A DNA stretch of 64,000 nt from Chryseobacterium binzhouense (GCF_007474545.1 NZ_VKOG01000001.1:992001-1056000); one strand, 5' to 3'; positions 17,801-25,965 are shown, counted from the stretch's first letter. The notes: generated from the letters alone by a model not told the origin. Translations and numbers: made by a program.

Positions 17801-19374
17801 CAATGATTTTGCCTTTGAAAGTTGAGGAAAAAGGTTTTCCGTATCATTTTTCAATAATAAATAATAAAAATGAAAATTTTAAAATTAATATTCCGGAATA
17901 TATCAACGGAAGTTTTGTGTCGTCTTATTACGTTTATGAAAATTCGGCATTGCAGATGTTTGAAGATTTAGAAAGAATAAAGCAAGAACCTTACGGATGT
18001 TTTGAGCAGCTCTCATCAACGGTGTATCCTAATATTTTTATTCTGGATTATTTGAAGTCTACGAAAAAAATTGATCCGAATACTGAACTTAACGTTATTA
18101 AAAATATGAAAAAAGGATATCAGAAAATGCTATCCTATAAAAATAAAGATGGCGGTTTTTCATATTTTGGAGGTAATGAATCTGATGTTGCGTTGTCTGC
18201 ATTTGCTTTGTTAGAATTCAGAGATTTGAAAAAATATGTGAATGTAGATACAAAATTAATTCAGAATTTAAGTTCATTTATTTTATCAAAAAAGAATGCA
18301 AACGGACTTTTTGAAGTGAGAAAAAGCTACGAAATGACAACTGTCTATTCCGAGTATTCATGGTCGAGAAATATGTATGTTTTGTACGCGCTTTCTAAAC
18401 TCGGATTTAAAAATGAACTGCTTCAAAACTATGATTACAGCTTAAAAAGAGTTTTAGCAACAAAAGATTCATATCAATTGGCTTTGATGGCAAATACAGC
18501 AAAAAGTCTCGGAAAAAATGAAGATTATACTCATCTCATTGAAATTCTTAATAAACAGTATGCTGATAAAAATATAAACGTAAAAACTACTTTCACAGGT
18601 TCAGCAGGGATTTCAGCCAATGCAGAAACGCTTTCGCTTTATATGATAGCATTGCAGAAAAATGAGAAAAATAATCAGCTGAAAATCGCTGAAGTTGCGG
18701 ATGAATTGATTAATTATAATGGTTATTACGGCTTTGGTTCAACTCAGGCAACATCTTTGGCATTAGAATCATTATCCGATTTCTTTGCTAAAAATGAGAA
18801 GCTCTACGGAACTGATCAACCTACTATTAAGGTAAATAATGTAGTTGTTTCAGATAAAAACAACAGCTTTGCATCAGCTTTCAGAAAAGGAGAAAATGAT
18901 TTGAAAGTTGACTATAGCTATGAAAAAGGTTTACCATACAAATTAGATTATCAATATTATACTTTAGAAGCTCCAAAGAGTGAAAATATTCCGATAATCT
19001 TAGAGACAAAGCTGAAATCTCAGGTTTCTAAAGTAGGAGAGACCAACAGAATGACAGTGACGATAAAAAATAAAATCAATAGTCAATTGCCGATGACAAC
19101 AGCAAAAATCGGAATTCCTGCAGGCTTAACTCTTCAAAATGCTTTGATGAAAGATTTAATTGATAAAAAGCAGGTTTCCTATTACGAAATTTTTGATAAT
19201 TATCTTGTTTTGTATTGGGAACATTTCGATAGCAATGAAACGAAAACAATTAATCTTGATTTAAAGGTAGAATTTGCTGGAGAATATACAGGAAAAGCAA
19301 GTAATGTATATCTTTACTACATGCCGGAATCTAAGTTTTGGAATGAAGGAATCAAGGCGGTAATATATCCGTAA
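14848..19374 (+). CDS. Alpha-2-macroglobulin family protein with embedded TonB-plug domain
   Basis: The protein is 1508 residues from ATG 14848, which gives a clean signal peptide (MRFNILSYIIPVLILL...CKAQ); ATG 14803 in the same frame adds 15 residues. MG-type beta domains occupy the first half, including YIQTNHVFYKPGEEMYFKIYI. A carboxypeptidase-regulatory domain (about 545-600) and a complete TonB-plug sequence (about 667-790: EEVVVVGYKTVKKS, VVRGLGSLSGNTEPLYVIDG, MEVLKDAVATSVFGNRGSNGVIIINTK) are inserted before the MG10/A2M region. The thioester domain follows with PYGCFEQ (Cys1051, Gln1054), so the thioester pair is intact. There is no lipobox, unlike many bacterial macroglobulins. Macroglobulins trap proteases through the thioester; outer-membrane docking through the plug is my inference. 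Confidence 0.88.
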   Translation: MRFNILSYIIPVLILLSSPFCKAQNKFSDFKKEKTYIQTNHVFYKPGEEMYFKIYIVQAENQLPTEQSKVVNFEIVDPSGTVVKKSKYEIKNGHAEGYFYFDNDMKGGIYKVRAFTAWMQNEAGKNVFEKEITLQKIVSPRILMKLDFPKKGYGAGDEVLADFSIRSLSNLPIPFYEANFTVMHQGEKITEGNLITDKEGKYLLKFQLPDVLKSPDALLNIKVNFDGFTESISRNIPIVLNNLDLKFMPEGGTFINGIEQNIAFKVLDEFEKPVDAVLGIYNQNNQKISEVSAYNFGMGSFYLTPKNSETYYAKILKPENISQIYQLPAAKDDGIVFNAKKENQIIRLIVNSTSERNILISGNFREKEIYTKNLSLKKGLNQIDISEKEFPIGICRFTISENNIPLAERIVFTNESKQMKVKVTPVKKNYLPREKAIVNIETSDENNNPIPANLAISVIDDKLWTYADDKQNHILSWLLMDSELRGKIERPQFYFDKKEEKAVKSLYLVMLTNGYRYFEMNSEVKKTGNYKYLPEKKNPIYGIVEDENKKPVKAEVYLVSSNSKIKKQITSENGLFYFSDLNRNEYYFVIAKSADQKQKVKVRMLSYKLNINPLVKQSLENIDVDEIIKEAEINEKKPSISQEIEGLRKTLPSVNSKSDTINKEQKIEEVVVVGYKTVKKSVATSSIVNLNQRPNSNVLNIAQGQLAGVNISTGTGQPGTTPSIVVRGLGSLSGNTEPLYVIDGFPTNTNAFRILNPNDINSMEVLKDAVATSVFGNRGSNGVIIINTKKDRNSNLKFNITPQSYFAVKNIPNDSLVSYEYSRQFSYPVYESTNTGYRHDYRETLYWNPVVETDKTGKAQIEFYQSDANSAFRIMTEGISANGLVGRDETTYAAQSLISIDAKIPQYLTRTDQMTVPVVVKNNSSEIRTLKMDVIVPNNIKLMKADSLITLKPLESGRLFVTMQTDKLINSNIQFAVKSGESRETMILPLKVEEKGFPYHFSIINNKNENFKINIPEYINGSFVSSYYVYENSALQMFEDLERIKQEPYGCFEQLSSTVYPNIFILDYLKSTKKIDPNTELNVIKNMKKGYQKMLSYKNKDGGFSYFGGNESDVALSAFALLEFRDLKKYVNVDTKLIQNLSSFILSKKNANGLFEVRKSYEMTTVYSEYSWSRNMYVLYALSKLGFKNELLQNYDYSLKRVLATKDSYQLALMANTAKSLGKNEDYTHLIEILNKQYADKNINVKTTFTGSAGISANAETLSLYMIALQKNEKNNQLKIAEVADELINYNGYYGFGSTQATSLALESLSDFFAKNEKLYGTDQPTIKVNNVVVSDKNNSFASAFRKGENDLKVDYSYEKGLPYKLDYQYYTLEAPKSENIPIILETKLKSQVSKVGETNRMTVTIKNKINSQLPMTTAKIGIPAGLTLQNALMKDLIDKKQVSYYEIFDNYLVLYWEHFDSNETKTINLDLKVEFAGEYTGKASNVYLYYMPESKFWNEGIKAVIYP

Positions 19375-19396
19375 TTTTAAAGATTTAATTATATAG

Positions 19397-19432
19397 AAGT
19401 GGCTGTTTTAAAACTAAAATCAGCCACTTTAA
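19397..19432 (+). terminator. Rho-independent terminator
   Basis: AAGTGGCTG pairs with CAGCCACTT, extended by TTTTA/TAAAA inner pairs, then a T-rich tail. Ends the macroglobulin operon. Confidence 0.75.
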
Positions 19433-19459
19433 TTTAAAGGCTAAGATTTTAAAATAAAT

Positions 19460-19479
19460 TTTCAAAAATTATTGAAAAT
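19460..19479. promoter_or_regulatory. Candidate GbsR operator, copy 1
   Basis: The 20-bp sequence tttcaaaaattattgaaaat contains the inverted repeat TTTCAA-N6-TTGAAA. It overlaps the -33 TTG of the gbsR-type promoter, and an identical copy lies at 20064. Confidence 0.6.
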
Positions 19480-19501
19480 TCAAAAAGTATTGTTATCTTT
19501 G
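19472..19501 (+). promoter_or_regulatory. Promoter of the GbsR/MarR-type gene
   Basis: TTG (19472-19474), 19 nt, then TATCTTTG (19494-19501): an exact Bacteroidetes promoter. The start codon is 24 nt downstream. Confidence 0.65.
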
Positions 19502-19525
19502 TAATAGAAATTTAAATATAAAAAG

Positions 19526-20029
19526 ATGCAGCTTTCAGAAGCCAAAGAAAAATATATTCAAACTTGGGGAACATTTGCAACCAATTGGGGAATCAATCGT
19601 ACAATGGCACAGGTTCACGCTTTGCTTTTGGCAAGTGGAAATGCACTTTCTACGGATGAGGTGATGGAGCAACTTGAAATTTCCCGAGGAAATGCCAATA
19701 TGAATTTACGAGCTTTAATGGACTGGGGAATTGTAAGAAAAGAATTTGTAAAAGGTGAACGAAAAGAATATTTTGTTGCTGAAAAAGATGTATGGTTTTT
19801 GTTTAAACAAATTACCAAAGAAAGAAGAAAACGGGAAATTGAACCTGTTATTTCTTTTCTGGAAGAACTGAAAAATATTGAAGATAAAGATTCTGAAGAA
19901 GCAAAGGAATTTATTAAGCTGATGAACGATTTTAGCACTGTAACGGGAAAAATCAACAATATAATGGATCTGGCTATTAAAAGTGATGATCATTGGCTGG
20001 TTGGAAAAATCACTAACTTATTAAAATAG
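19526..20029 (+). CDS. GbsR/MarR family transcriptional regulator
   Basis: The 167-residue protein has the GbsR-type winged helix: WGINRTMAQVHALLLASGNALSTDEVMEQLEISRGNANMNLRALMDWGIVRK, followed by a long dimerisation helix. Bacillus GbsR represses choline import and use, but Bacteroidetes members sit with other genes and their ligands are unknown. The promoter overlaps one copy of a 20-bp palindromic site repeated before the next gene, consistent with autoregulation and control of the downstream DCC/SRPBCC/epimerase genes. Confidence 0.9.
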   Translation: MQLSEAKEKYIQTWGTFATNWGINRTMAQVHALLLASGNALSTDEVMEQLEISRGNANMNLRALMDWGIVRKEFVKGERKEYFVAEKDVWFLFKQITKERRKREIEPVISFLEELKNIEDKDSEEAKEFIKLMNDFSTVTGKINNIMDLAIKSDDHWLVGKITNLLK

Positions 20030-20063
20030 AAAGGACTAAAATCCTTTTTTATTTCATAAAAAC

Positions 20064-20083
20064 TTTCAAAAATTATTGAAAAT
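20064..20083. promoter_or_regulatory. Candidate GbsR operator, copy 2
   Basis: The sequence is identical to 19460-19479 over 20 bp, and lies about 90 nt before the DCC oxidoreductase ATG. Confidence 0.6.
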
Positions 20084-20092
20084 ATTATAATT

Positions 20093-20155
20093 ATGAAAAA
20101 TTTAATCATTCATTTGTTTCTGATTTTATATTTCGGAATTAATACAAAACATTAA
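20093..20155 (+). CDS. Possible 20-residue hydrophobic peptide
   Basis: An ATG ten bases after operator copy 2 opens a frame ending at TAA 20155; the middle (LIIHLFLILYFGI) is hydrophobic. It could be a leader, a gene remnant or chance; nothing beyond position supports it. Confidence 0.2.
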   Translation: MKNLIIHLFLILYFGINTKH

Positions 20156-20169
20156 AAAAACAAATAATC

Positions 20170-20982
20170 ATGAAAACTCTCAACAACCACACGCTCATCT
20201 ACGATAACGAATGTCCATTGTGTAATCTTTATTCAAAAGGTTTTATAAAAAGTGGAATGCTGAGTGAAAATGGAAGGGAAGCCTTTACTGAACTAAGCTT
20301 AAGCAACGAAAAACTCATTGATCTCAACCGTGCAAAAAACGAAATCGCATTAGTTGATTATAAAAAAAATACGGTAATCTACGGGTTAGACAGTCTTTTG
20401 CTTATTATCGGGAATTCGTTTCCGACATTAGAAAAAATTGCCAGAATAAAGCCTTTATATTGGTTTTTCAAGAAATTATATTCTTTCGTTTCTTATAACA
20501 GAAAACAGATTATTCCTTCTGCTAAAGATCATTCTGTGAAAGCTTGTGTTCCAGATTTTAGCCTCAAATACAGATTAGCTTATATTACTTTCGTTACATT
20601 TTTTTCTTCCTATATTCTGAGTGCTTTCAGTGGAAATTTAGGGTTAAACCTGCAACAGAATTTTGGCAGAGAACTCTTCATTTGTTTGAGTCAGATTATT
20701 TGGCAGACCATATTTTTAAAATCATATTTAAAAGAAAAATTCTGGGATTATCTTGGAAATATGATGACCGTTTCTCTTATCGGAACTTTGCTGCTGATTC
20801 CAGGTTTACTTTTCAGCTTTAATTCATTATCAGCAATAGTTTATTTTGGAATTGTAGTTTTCATTATGTTTTTAGAGCATTTAAGAAGGTGTAAAGTTTT
20901 ACAATTAAATTTTCTTCCCACTATTTCGTGGATGATTTTCAGAATAACAGTTTTGGTCATCCTTATATTGATTAATTATTAA
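20170..20982 (+). CDS. DCC family (DUF393) thiol-disulfide oxidoreductase with membrane domain
   Basis: The 270-residue protein starts with the DCC motif LIYDNECPLC (Cys15, Cys18, preceded by Asp12), giving a thioredoxin-like N-terminal domain, and then has four or five hydrophobic helices from about residue 130 to the end. DCC proteins are predicted thiol oxidoreductases with few tested members. Six bases separate its stop from the SRPBCC start, so they are co-transcribed, and a TIGR01777 epimerase follows. Such a DCC/SRPBCC/epimerase grouping recurs in Bacteroidetes as I recall. Confidence 0.85.
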   Translation: MKTLNNHTLIYDNECPLCNLYSKGFIKSGMLSENGREAFTELSLSNEKLIDLNRAKNEIALVDYKKNTVIYGLDSLLLIIGNSFPTLEKIARIKPLYWFFKKLYSFVSYNRKQIIPSAKDHSVKACVPDFSLKYRLAYITFVTFFSSYILSAFSGNLGLNLQQNFGRELFICLSQIIWQTIFLKSYLKEKFWDYLGNMMTVSLIGTLLLIPGLLFSFNSLSAIVYFGIVVFIMFLEHLRRCKVLQLNFLPTISWMIFRITVLVILILINY

Positions 20983-20988
20983 AGTAAA

Positions 20989-21312
20989 ATGTCAAAAATT
21001 CACTTAAAAACAATCATAAAAGCTGATATTGAGACCGTTTTCGATTTGGCGAGGGATATTGATCTCCATCAAAAGTCAGCTTCACAAACCAATGAAACAG
21101 CAGTTGCAGGAAAAACTTCAGGACTTATTGAGGAAGGTGAAAGCGTGACTTGGAGAGCTAAACATTTAGGTTTTTACCAAACGCACACATCAAAAATTAT
21201 TGAAATGCAAAAACCTCATCAATTCACGAGAAATCAACTTATAAAATCAATTGCCGAAAATGAATTTGAAAAAAGGAAAGTGCAAAGCAATCGTGCAAAT
21301 ATTAATTACTAG
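20989..21312 (+). pseudogene. SRPBCC (START-like) protein, C-terminally damaged
   Basis: The first 80 residues or so (MSKIHLKTIIKADIETVFDLARDIDLHQKSASQTNETAVAGKTSG...MQKPHQFT) match small SRPBCC lipid-binding-like proteins of about 150 residues. After HQFT the expected fold is lost and the frame ends early at 107 residues in an unrelated Lys/Asn-rich tail. The bases up to 21365 can be read in another frame as GKCKAIVQILITRDAEISQ...TFN, which looks like the end of a different protein. A deletion joining two genes is the simplest reading. Confidence 0.6.
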
Positions 21313-21368
21313 AGATGCCGAAATATCTCAAGACGACAAACCATTAATCTATATAACTTTTAATTAAA

Positions 21369-22265
21369 ATGAAAATAATCATCGCAGCCGGAACTGGTTT
21401 CTTAGGCAAAAATCTTGAAGAATATTTTATGCAAAAAGGAGATCAGGTTTATATTTTAACCAGAAATCCAAAACGTAAAAACGAAATTTTCTGGGATGCA
21501 AAAACTTTAGGGGAATGGAAAAATTTACTTGAAAATTCCGATGTTCTTATAAATCTTGCAGGAAAATCTGTAGATTGCCGATATACAGACAAAAATAAGA
21601 AGGAGATATATTCTTCACGTATTGAAAGTACTAAAGTTTTGCAGCAGGCGGTCGATTTATGTACCAATAAACCTAAAATTTGGTTAAACGCAAGTTCAGC
21701 AACGATTTATATTCATTCAGAAAAACAGTTAAATACAGAAGAAAATGGTATTATCGGGGACGATTTTTCTATGAACATTTGTAAAAGCTGGGAAAGTGAA
21801 TTTTTCAGATCCAAAACAGAATATGTAAGAAAGGTGGCTCTGCGAACTTCAATTGTTTTAGGAAACAACGGCGGCGCTTTTCCAAAGCTTAATATCCTGA
21901 CTAAAATTGGTTTGGGTGGTAAACAGGGAAGGGGAAATCAGAAAATAAGCTGGATACATATTGACGATTTTTGCAGAGCAGTTGAGTTTGTTATTGCAAA
22001 CGAAGATCTTACGGGTGAAATCAATATAACTGCGCCCAATCCTTTATCTAACAATGATTTTATGAGAAATTTAAGAAAGGAAATGAAAGTTCCTTTTGGG
22101 CTAAATGCTGCGGTTTGGCAATTGGAAATCGCCTCTTCGGTCATGGGAACTGAAACCGAGTTATTACTAAAAAGCAGAAATGTATATCCGGAAAAGTTGA
22201 TTAAAAACGGTTTCAGTTTCAATTATCCGGATGTTGGAAAAGCTTTGAAAAACCTTATTAAATAA
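21369..22265 (+). CDS. TIGR01777 family (SDR39U1/YfcH-like) epimerase
   Basis: The 298-residue Rossmann protein starts MKIIIAAGTGFLGKNLEEYF (a GxGFxG NAD(P)-binding loop; the first Gly of the usual GATGFIG is Ala-Gly here) and has the TIGR01777 hallmarks DVLINLAGKSVDCRYTDKNKKEIYSSRIEST, ISWIHIDDFCRAV and ITAPNPLSNNDFMR. The substrate is unknown for the family. It is the last gene of the GbsR-DCC-SRPBCC group. A paralogue lies at 47932-48852 on the other strand. Confidence 0.88.
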   Translation: MKIIIAAGTGFLGKNLEEYFMQKGDQVYILTRNPKRKNEIFWDAKTLGEWKNLLENSDVLINLAGKSVDCRYTDKNKKEIYSSRIESTKVLQQAVDLCTNKPKIWLNASSATIYIHSEKQLNTEENGIIGDDFSMNICKSWESEFFRSKTEYVRKVALRTSIVLGNNGGAFPKLNILTKIGLGGKQGRGNQKISWIHIDDFCRAVEFVIANEDLTGEINITAPNPLSNNDFMRNLRKEMKVPFGLNAAVWQLEIASSVMGTETELLLKSRNVYPEKLIKNGFSFNYPDVGKALKNLIK

Positions 22266-22449
22266 GTTTTATATAGGTTTAAGCCGAATCTGATTTTGTT
22301 TTGGGAAATTGAGAAAAAAACAAAACCGAATGAAATTGAGCCAGATTCTGCAGGGTTTGAATTAATTTGAGACAGCCTTAATTGATGAAAAAACCGTAGG
22401 GCGTAACATCCAATATTTTTCCTTAAATTCGCATAAAAATTTTAAGCTA

Positions 22450-23838
22450 ATGAATTACGATATTATTGTCATCGGGAGTGGTCCCGGTGGATATGTTACA
22501 GCAATCAGAGCGGCGCAGTTGGGTTTCAAGACTGCAATTATCGAAAAAGAAAACTTAGGGGGAATCTGCCTGAATTGGGGTTGTATTCCAACAAAAGCTT
22601 TATTGAAATCTGCTCAGGTTTTTCATTATATTAATCATGCTGAAGATTATGGATTAAATAAAGTAGAAGCTAGTTTTGAGTTTCCAAACGTAATTCAGAG
22701 AAGTCGTGGGGTTGCCTCAAAAATGAGCAAGGGAATTGAATTCCTGATGAAGAAAAATAAAATTGATGTAATTCTTGGTACAGCTAAAGTTCAGAAAGGT
22801 AAAAAAGTTTCTGTAACGGATAAAGAAGGAAAAGTAACCGAGTATACAGGTACTCATATCATTATCGCTACAGGTGCGCGTTCAAGAGAATTGCCAAATC
22901 TTCCACAGGACGGTAAAAAAGTAATCGGATACAGACAGGGATTATCTCTTCCTGAGCAGCCAAAATCTATGATCGTAGTAGGTTCCGGAGCTATCGGGGT
23001 AGAGTTTGCTGATTTCTATAACACAATGGGAACAAAAGTTACTGTTGTTGAATTTATGCCAAACATTGTTCCTGTAGAAGATGAGGAGATTTCAAAACAC
23101 TTGGAAAAATCTCTGAAAAAATCAGGAATTGAGATCATGACCAATGCTTCTGTAGAAAGTGTTGATACAAGCGGAGAAGGTGTAAAGGCTAAAGTGAAAA
23201 CAGCTAAAGGAGAAGTTACTCTGGAAGCAGACATTTTACTTTCAGCAGTTGGTATTGCTGCAAATATTGAAAATATCGGACTTGAAGAAGTGGGAATTCA
23301 GACAGATAAAGGAAGAGTTTTGGTAAACGAATGGTACGAAACTTCAGTTCCTGGATATTATGCAATCGGAGATATTATTCCAACTCAAGCTTTGGCTCAC
23401 GTTGCTTCTGCGGAAGGAATTACCTGTGTTGAAAAGATCAAAGGAATGCATGTTGAAAAAATTGATTACGGCAATATTCCCGGATGTACTTACTGTCATC
23501 CTGAAGTGGCTTCTGTTGGTCTTACAGAAAAGCAGGCAAAAGAAAAAGGTTATGAAATCAAAGTGGGTAAATTTCCTCTTTCTGCAAGTGGAAAAGCAAC
23601 AGCAAACGGCAATACAGACGGTTTTGTAAAAGTAATTTTCGATGCTAAATACGGAGAATGGTTAGGCTGTCACATGATTGGAGAAGGAGTTACAGATATG
23701 GTTGCTGAAGCAGTTGTCGCAAGAAAATTAGAAACGACAGGTCACGAGATCATCAAGTCTATTCACCCGCACCCTACAGTTTCAGAAGCAATTATGGAAG
23801 CTGCTGCAGCTGCTTATGGCGAGGTAATTCATATTTAA
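22450..23838 (+). CDS. lpdA: Dihydrolipoyl dehydrogenase
   Basis: This 462-residue flavoprotein is the E3 subunit of 2-oxoacid dehydrogenase complexes, re-oxidising dihydrolipoamide with NAD+. The N-terminal FAD site GSGPGG (residues 9-14), the redox disulfide GGICLNWGC (Cys40, Cys45), the NAD site VVGSGAIGVEFADF, and the C-terminal HPHPTVSEAIMEA His-Glu pair are all present. No E1/E2 genes are adjacent, which is common in Bacteroidetes. It converges on an aldehyde dehydrogenase. Confidence 0.95.
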   Translation: MNYDIIVIGSGPGGYVTAIRAAQLGFKTAIIEKENLGGICLNWGCIPTKALLKSAQVFHYINHAEDYGLNKVEASFEFPNVIQRSRGVASKMSKGIEFLMKKNKIDVILGTAKVQKGKKVSVTDKEGKVTEYTGTHIIIATGARSRELPNLPQDGKKVIGYRQGLSLPEQPKSMIVVGSGAIGVEFADFYNTMGTKVTVVEFMPNIVPVEDEEISKHLEKSLKKSGIEIMTNASVESVDTSGEGVKAKVKTAKGEVTLEADILLSAVGIAANIENIGLEEVGIQTDKGRVLVNEWYETSVPGYYAIGDIIPTQALAHVASAEGITCVEKIKGMHVEKIDYGNIPGCTYCHPEVASVGLTEKQAKEKGYEIKVGKFPLSASGKATANGNTDGFVKVIFDAKYGEWLGCHMIGEGVTDMVAEAVVARKLETTGHEIIKSIHPHPTVSEAIMEAAAAAYGEVIHI

Positions 23839-23873
23839 TAAATAGTTTTGACCTATTTTCAGGGAAAAAATAG

Positions 23874-23906
23874 AAGGAGAATCAATAATGGTTCTCCTTT
23901 TTTATG
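23874..23906. terminator. Bidirectional terminator
   Basis: AAGGAGAA and TTCTCCTT form an 8-bp stem with T runs on both sides, between converging lpdA and aldehyde dehydrogenase genes. Confidence 0.7.
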
Positions 23907-23923
23907 GACCTGTATTTATTTAT

Positions 23924-25285
23924 CTAAAACATTTTTTTGATCCAGTGAAGTTTTTTCTCAGAGTAAGGAGGGTATTTGATGTTGGGTTCGCCCCAGTTGA
24001 CTCTTTCAAGAATAGCTTTCTGATGCGAGAAAGTTTCAAAACCAAACTTACCGTGATAGCTTCCGATTCCGGAATTTCCGACACCTCCAAAAGGGAGATT
24101 TTTATTGCCTAAATGCATAATCACATCGTTGATACAGCCACCGCCAAAAGAAATTTTTTGGGTGAAATGCTGTTTTTCTTCCGAATTGTTGCTGAATAAA
24201 TATGCTGAAAGAGGTTTTTCTTTTTCAAGAATATCATTAAGAGCAATATTAAAGTTACTGAATGTTAAAACCGGAAGTATAGGTCCGAAAATTTCTTCCT
24301 GCATTATATCATCTTCCCAATTTGTATTTGAAAGAATTGTGGGTTCAATATAGAGATTTTCACGATCATAATTTCCGCCATAATAGATTTTTTCTGTATC
24401 TACTAAGCTAAGAAGTCTGTCAAAATTTTTATCGTTTATGATTCTTGTATAGTGTTCTGCATTAGGCTGATAATTAAATTGCTTAATATATTTTACCAGA
24501 GTTTCCATAAACTGTTCCTGTATAGATTCTTCTACCAAAACATAATCAGGGGCAACACAGGTTTGTCCTGCATTCAGAAATTTTCCCCAGACAATTCTTT
24601 TGGCTGCAACTTCAAGATTGGCGTCTTTGGTGACAATTGCGGGAGATTTTCCTCCAAGCTCCAGAGTAACAGGTGTAAGGTTTTTTGCAGCGGCTTCATA
24701 GACTATTTTTCCGATCTTGGTACTTCCTGTGAAAAATATTTTGTCAAATTGCAGTTTTAGAAGTTCAGTAGTTTCATCAACTCCGCCTTCGAAAACATAC
24801 AGATATTCAGGAGGGAAGTTTTCGTTGATAATTTTTGCCATCAGTTTCATGGTATTTTCTGCAATTTCGCTTGGCTTCAGAATACAGCAGTTTCCGGCAG
24901 CCATTGCAGCGATAAGAGGGGAAAGTGATAATTGATAAGGGTAATTCCATGCTCCGATAACAAGTATATTGCCTAAAGGCTCAGGATAAATTCTGCTTTT
25001 TCCAATTTGGTTGGTGAGATTGGTGCTTACTTTTTTTGGCTTGGAAAGTGATTTTAAATTTTTCAGATAATATTTAATATCATTCAGAATAAATGAAATT
25101 TCAGTAGTAAAGGTATCAAACCTGGATTTTCCAAAATCTTTTTTGATTGCTTCATATAAAGAATCCTCATTCTTTTGAATCAAATCTTGCATTTTCTCCA
25201 GATACATCTTTCTGAAATTAAGATTTTTTGTTTTATGTGTTTTAAAAAAGTCTTTTTGAAGCTGTACTATTTCTGAAATATTCAT
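23924..25285 (-). CDS. Aldehyde dehydrogenase (class 3-like)
   Basis: The 453-residue protein lacks a long N-terminal extension and ends in a membrane-proximal PPYSEKKLHWIKKMF tail, both features of class-3/fatty-aldehyde-type ALDHs. Visible motifs are LVIGAWNYPYQLSLSPLIAAMAAGNC, the NAD loop FTGSTKIGKIVYEAA, the general base region VTLELGGKSPAIV (Glu), and the nucleophile region FLNAGQTCVAPDYVLV (Cys). It oxidises aldehydes to acids with NAD(P)+; the substrate is probably a medium or long aliphatic aldehyde by family resemblance. Confidence 0.92.
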   Translation of the reverse strand: MNISEIVQLQKDFFKTHKTKNLNFRKMYLEKMQDLIQKNEDSLYEAIKKDFGKSRFDTFTTEISFILNDIKYYLKNLKSLSKPKKVSTNLTNQIGKSRIYPEPLGNILVIGAWNYPYQLSLSPLIAAMAAGNCCILKPSEIAENTMKLMAKIINENFPPEYLYVFEGGVDETTELLKLQFDKIFFTGSTKIGKIVYEAAAKNLTPVTLELGGKSPAIVTKDANLEVAAKRIVWGKFLNAGQTCVAPDYVLVEESIQEQFMETLVKYIKQFNYQPNAEHYTRIINDKNFDRLLSLVDTEKIYYGGNYDRENLYIEPTILSNTNWEDDIMQEEIFGPILPVLTFSNFNIALNDILEKEKPLSAYLFSNNSEEKQHFTQKISFGGGCINDVIMHLGNKNLPFGGVGNSGIGSYHGKFGFETFSHQKAILERVNWGEPNIKYPPYSEKKLHWIKKMF

Positions 25286-25464
25286 AAATATAAATTTAGA
25301 TAATCAGAAGCAATTTTTCTGCCTAAAAAATTTAAGAATATAATTCAGTAAATTCCATTACAGCATTAAAGTTATTATTGCCGGGTTAAAATTAGATAAA
25401 ACTGCTGTGGCATTGTGTTTGCTCCCAAAAGAATATTGAGTTAACAACGAAAAATAGAATCATT

Positions 25465-25965
25465 ATGAAAAAACTATTATTATTAGGAGCTTTTGCATTA
25501 TTTGGAACAATCAATGCACAAAGCGGCTTTAAGCTTGGTGGTCATATTGGTGCTCCTGTAGGAGATGCCTCAAAAGTTTCAAGCTTCACACTTGGAGTAG
25601 ATGCTGCTTATATGTGGAACATTATAAGAGGACTGGATGTAGGAATTGCATCAGGATATTCTCACTTTTTCGGAAAAGACAGATGGGATGATTTTGGTTT
25701 TATTCCGCTTGCTGCATCAGGAAAATACAAATTTGCAAGTGTTCCTTTGTTTGTAGGTCTTGATCTGGGAGGTGCTATTTCAACCAAAGATGGTGTAGAC
25801 AGCGGCTTGTATGTTTATCCTAAAGTTGGTTATCAGATGTCTAATGCAGAATTGTATCTGGGATATCAGAATATCGGAAGTGAAAGAAGAGATTTTGACA
25901 GAGACAGAAGGATAGATTCAAATTTTGGTGCAATTAATTTGGGTATCAACTTTTTCCTTAAGTAA
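25465..25965 (+). CDS. Small outer-membrane beta-barrel protein
   Basis: The 166-residue protein has a signal peptide ending TINAQ and then alternating strands (FKLGGHIGAPVGDASKVSSFTLGVDAAYMW...LGINFFLK) ending in a terminal aromatic strand, as in small OmpW/OmpA-type barrels. The function is unknown. A strong terminator follows, so it is probably a single-gene unit. Confidence 0.75.
   Translation: MKKLLLLGAFALFGTINAQSGFKLGGHIGAPVGDASKVSSFTLGVDAAYMWNIIRGLDVGIASGYSHFFGKDRWDDFGFIPLAASGKYKFASVPLFVGLDLGGAISTKDGVDSGLYVYPKVGYQMSNAELYLGYQNIGSERRDFDRDRRIDSNFGAINLGINFFLK

Noticed and set aside
22266-22449. Possible long hairpin (GAATCTG...CAGATTC) before lpdA
   Set aside because: Stem is short and widely spaced, and no T run follows; it may be chance in AT-rich DNA.
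25286-25464. Promoter for the 25465 barrel
   Set aside because: No TTG/TAnnTTTG pair at acceptable spacing was found.
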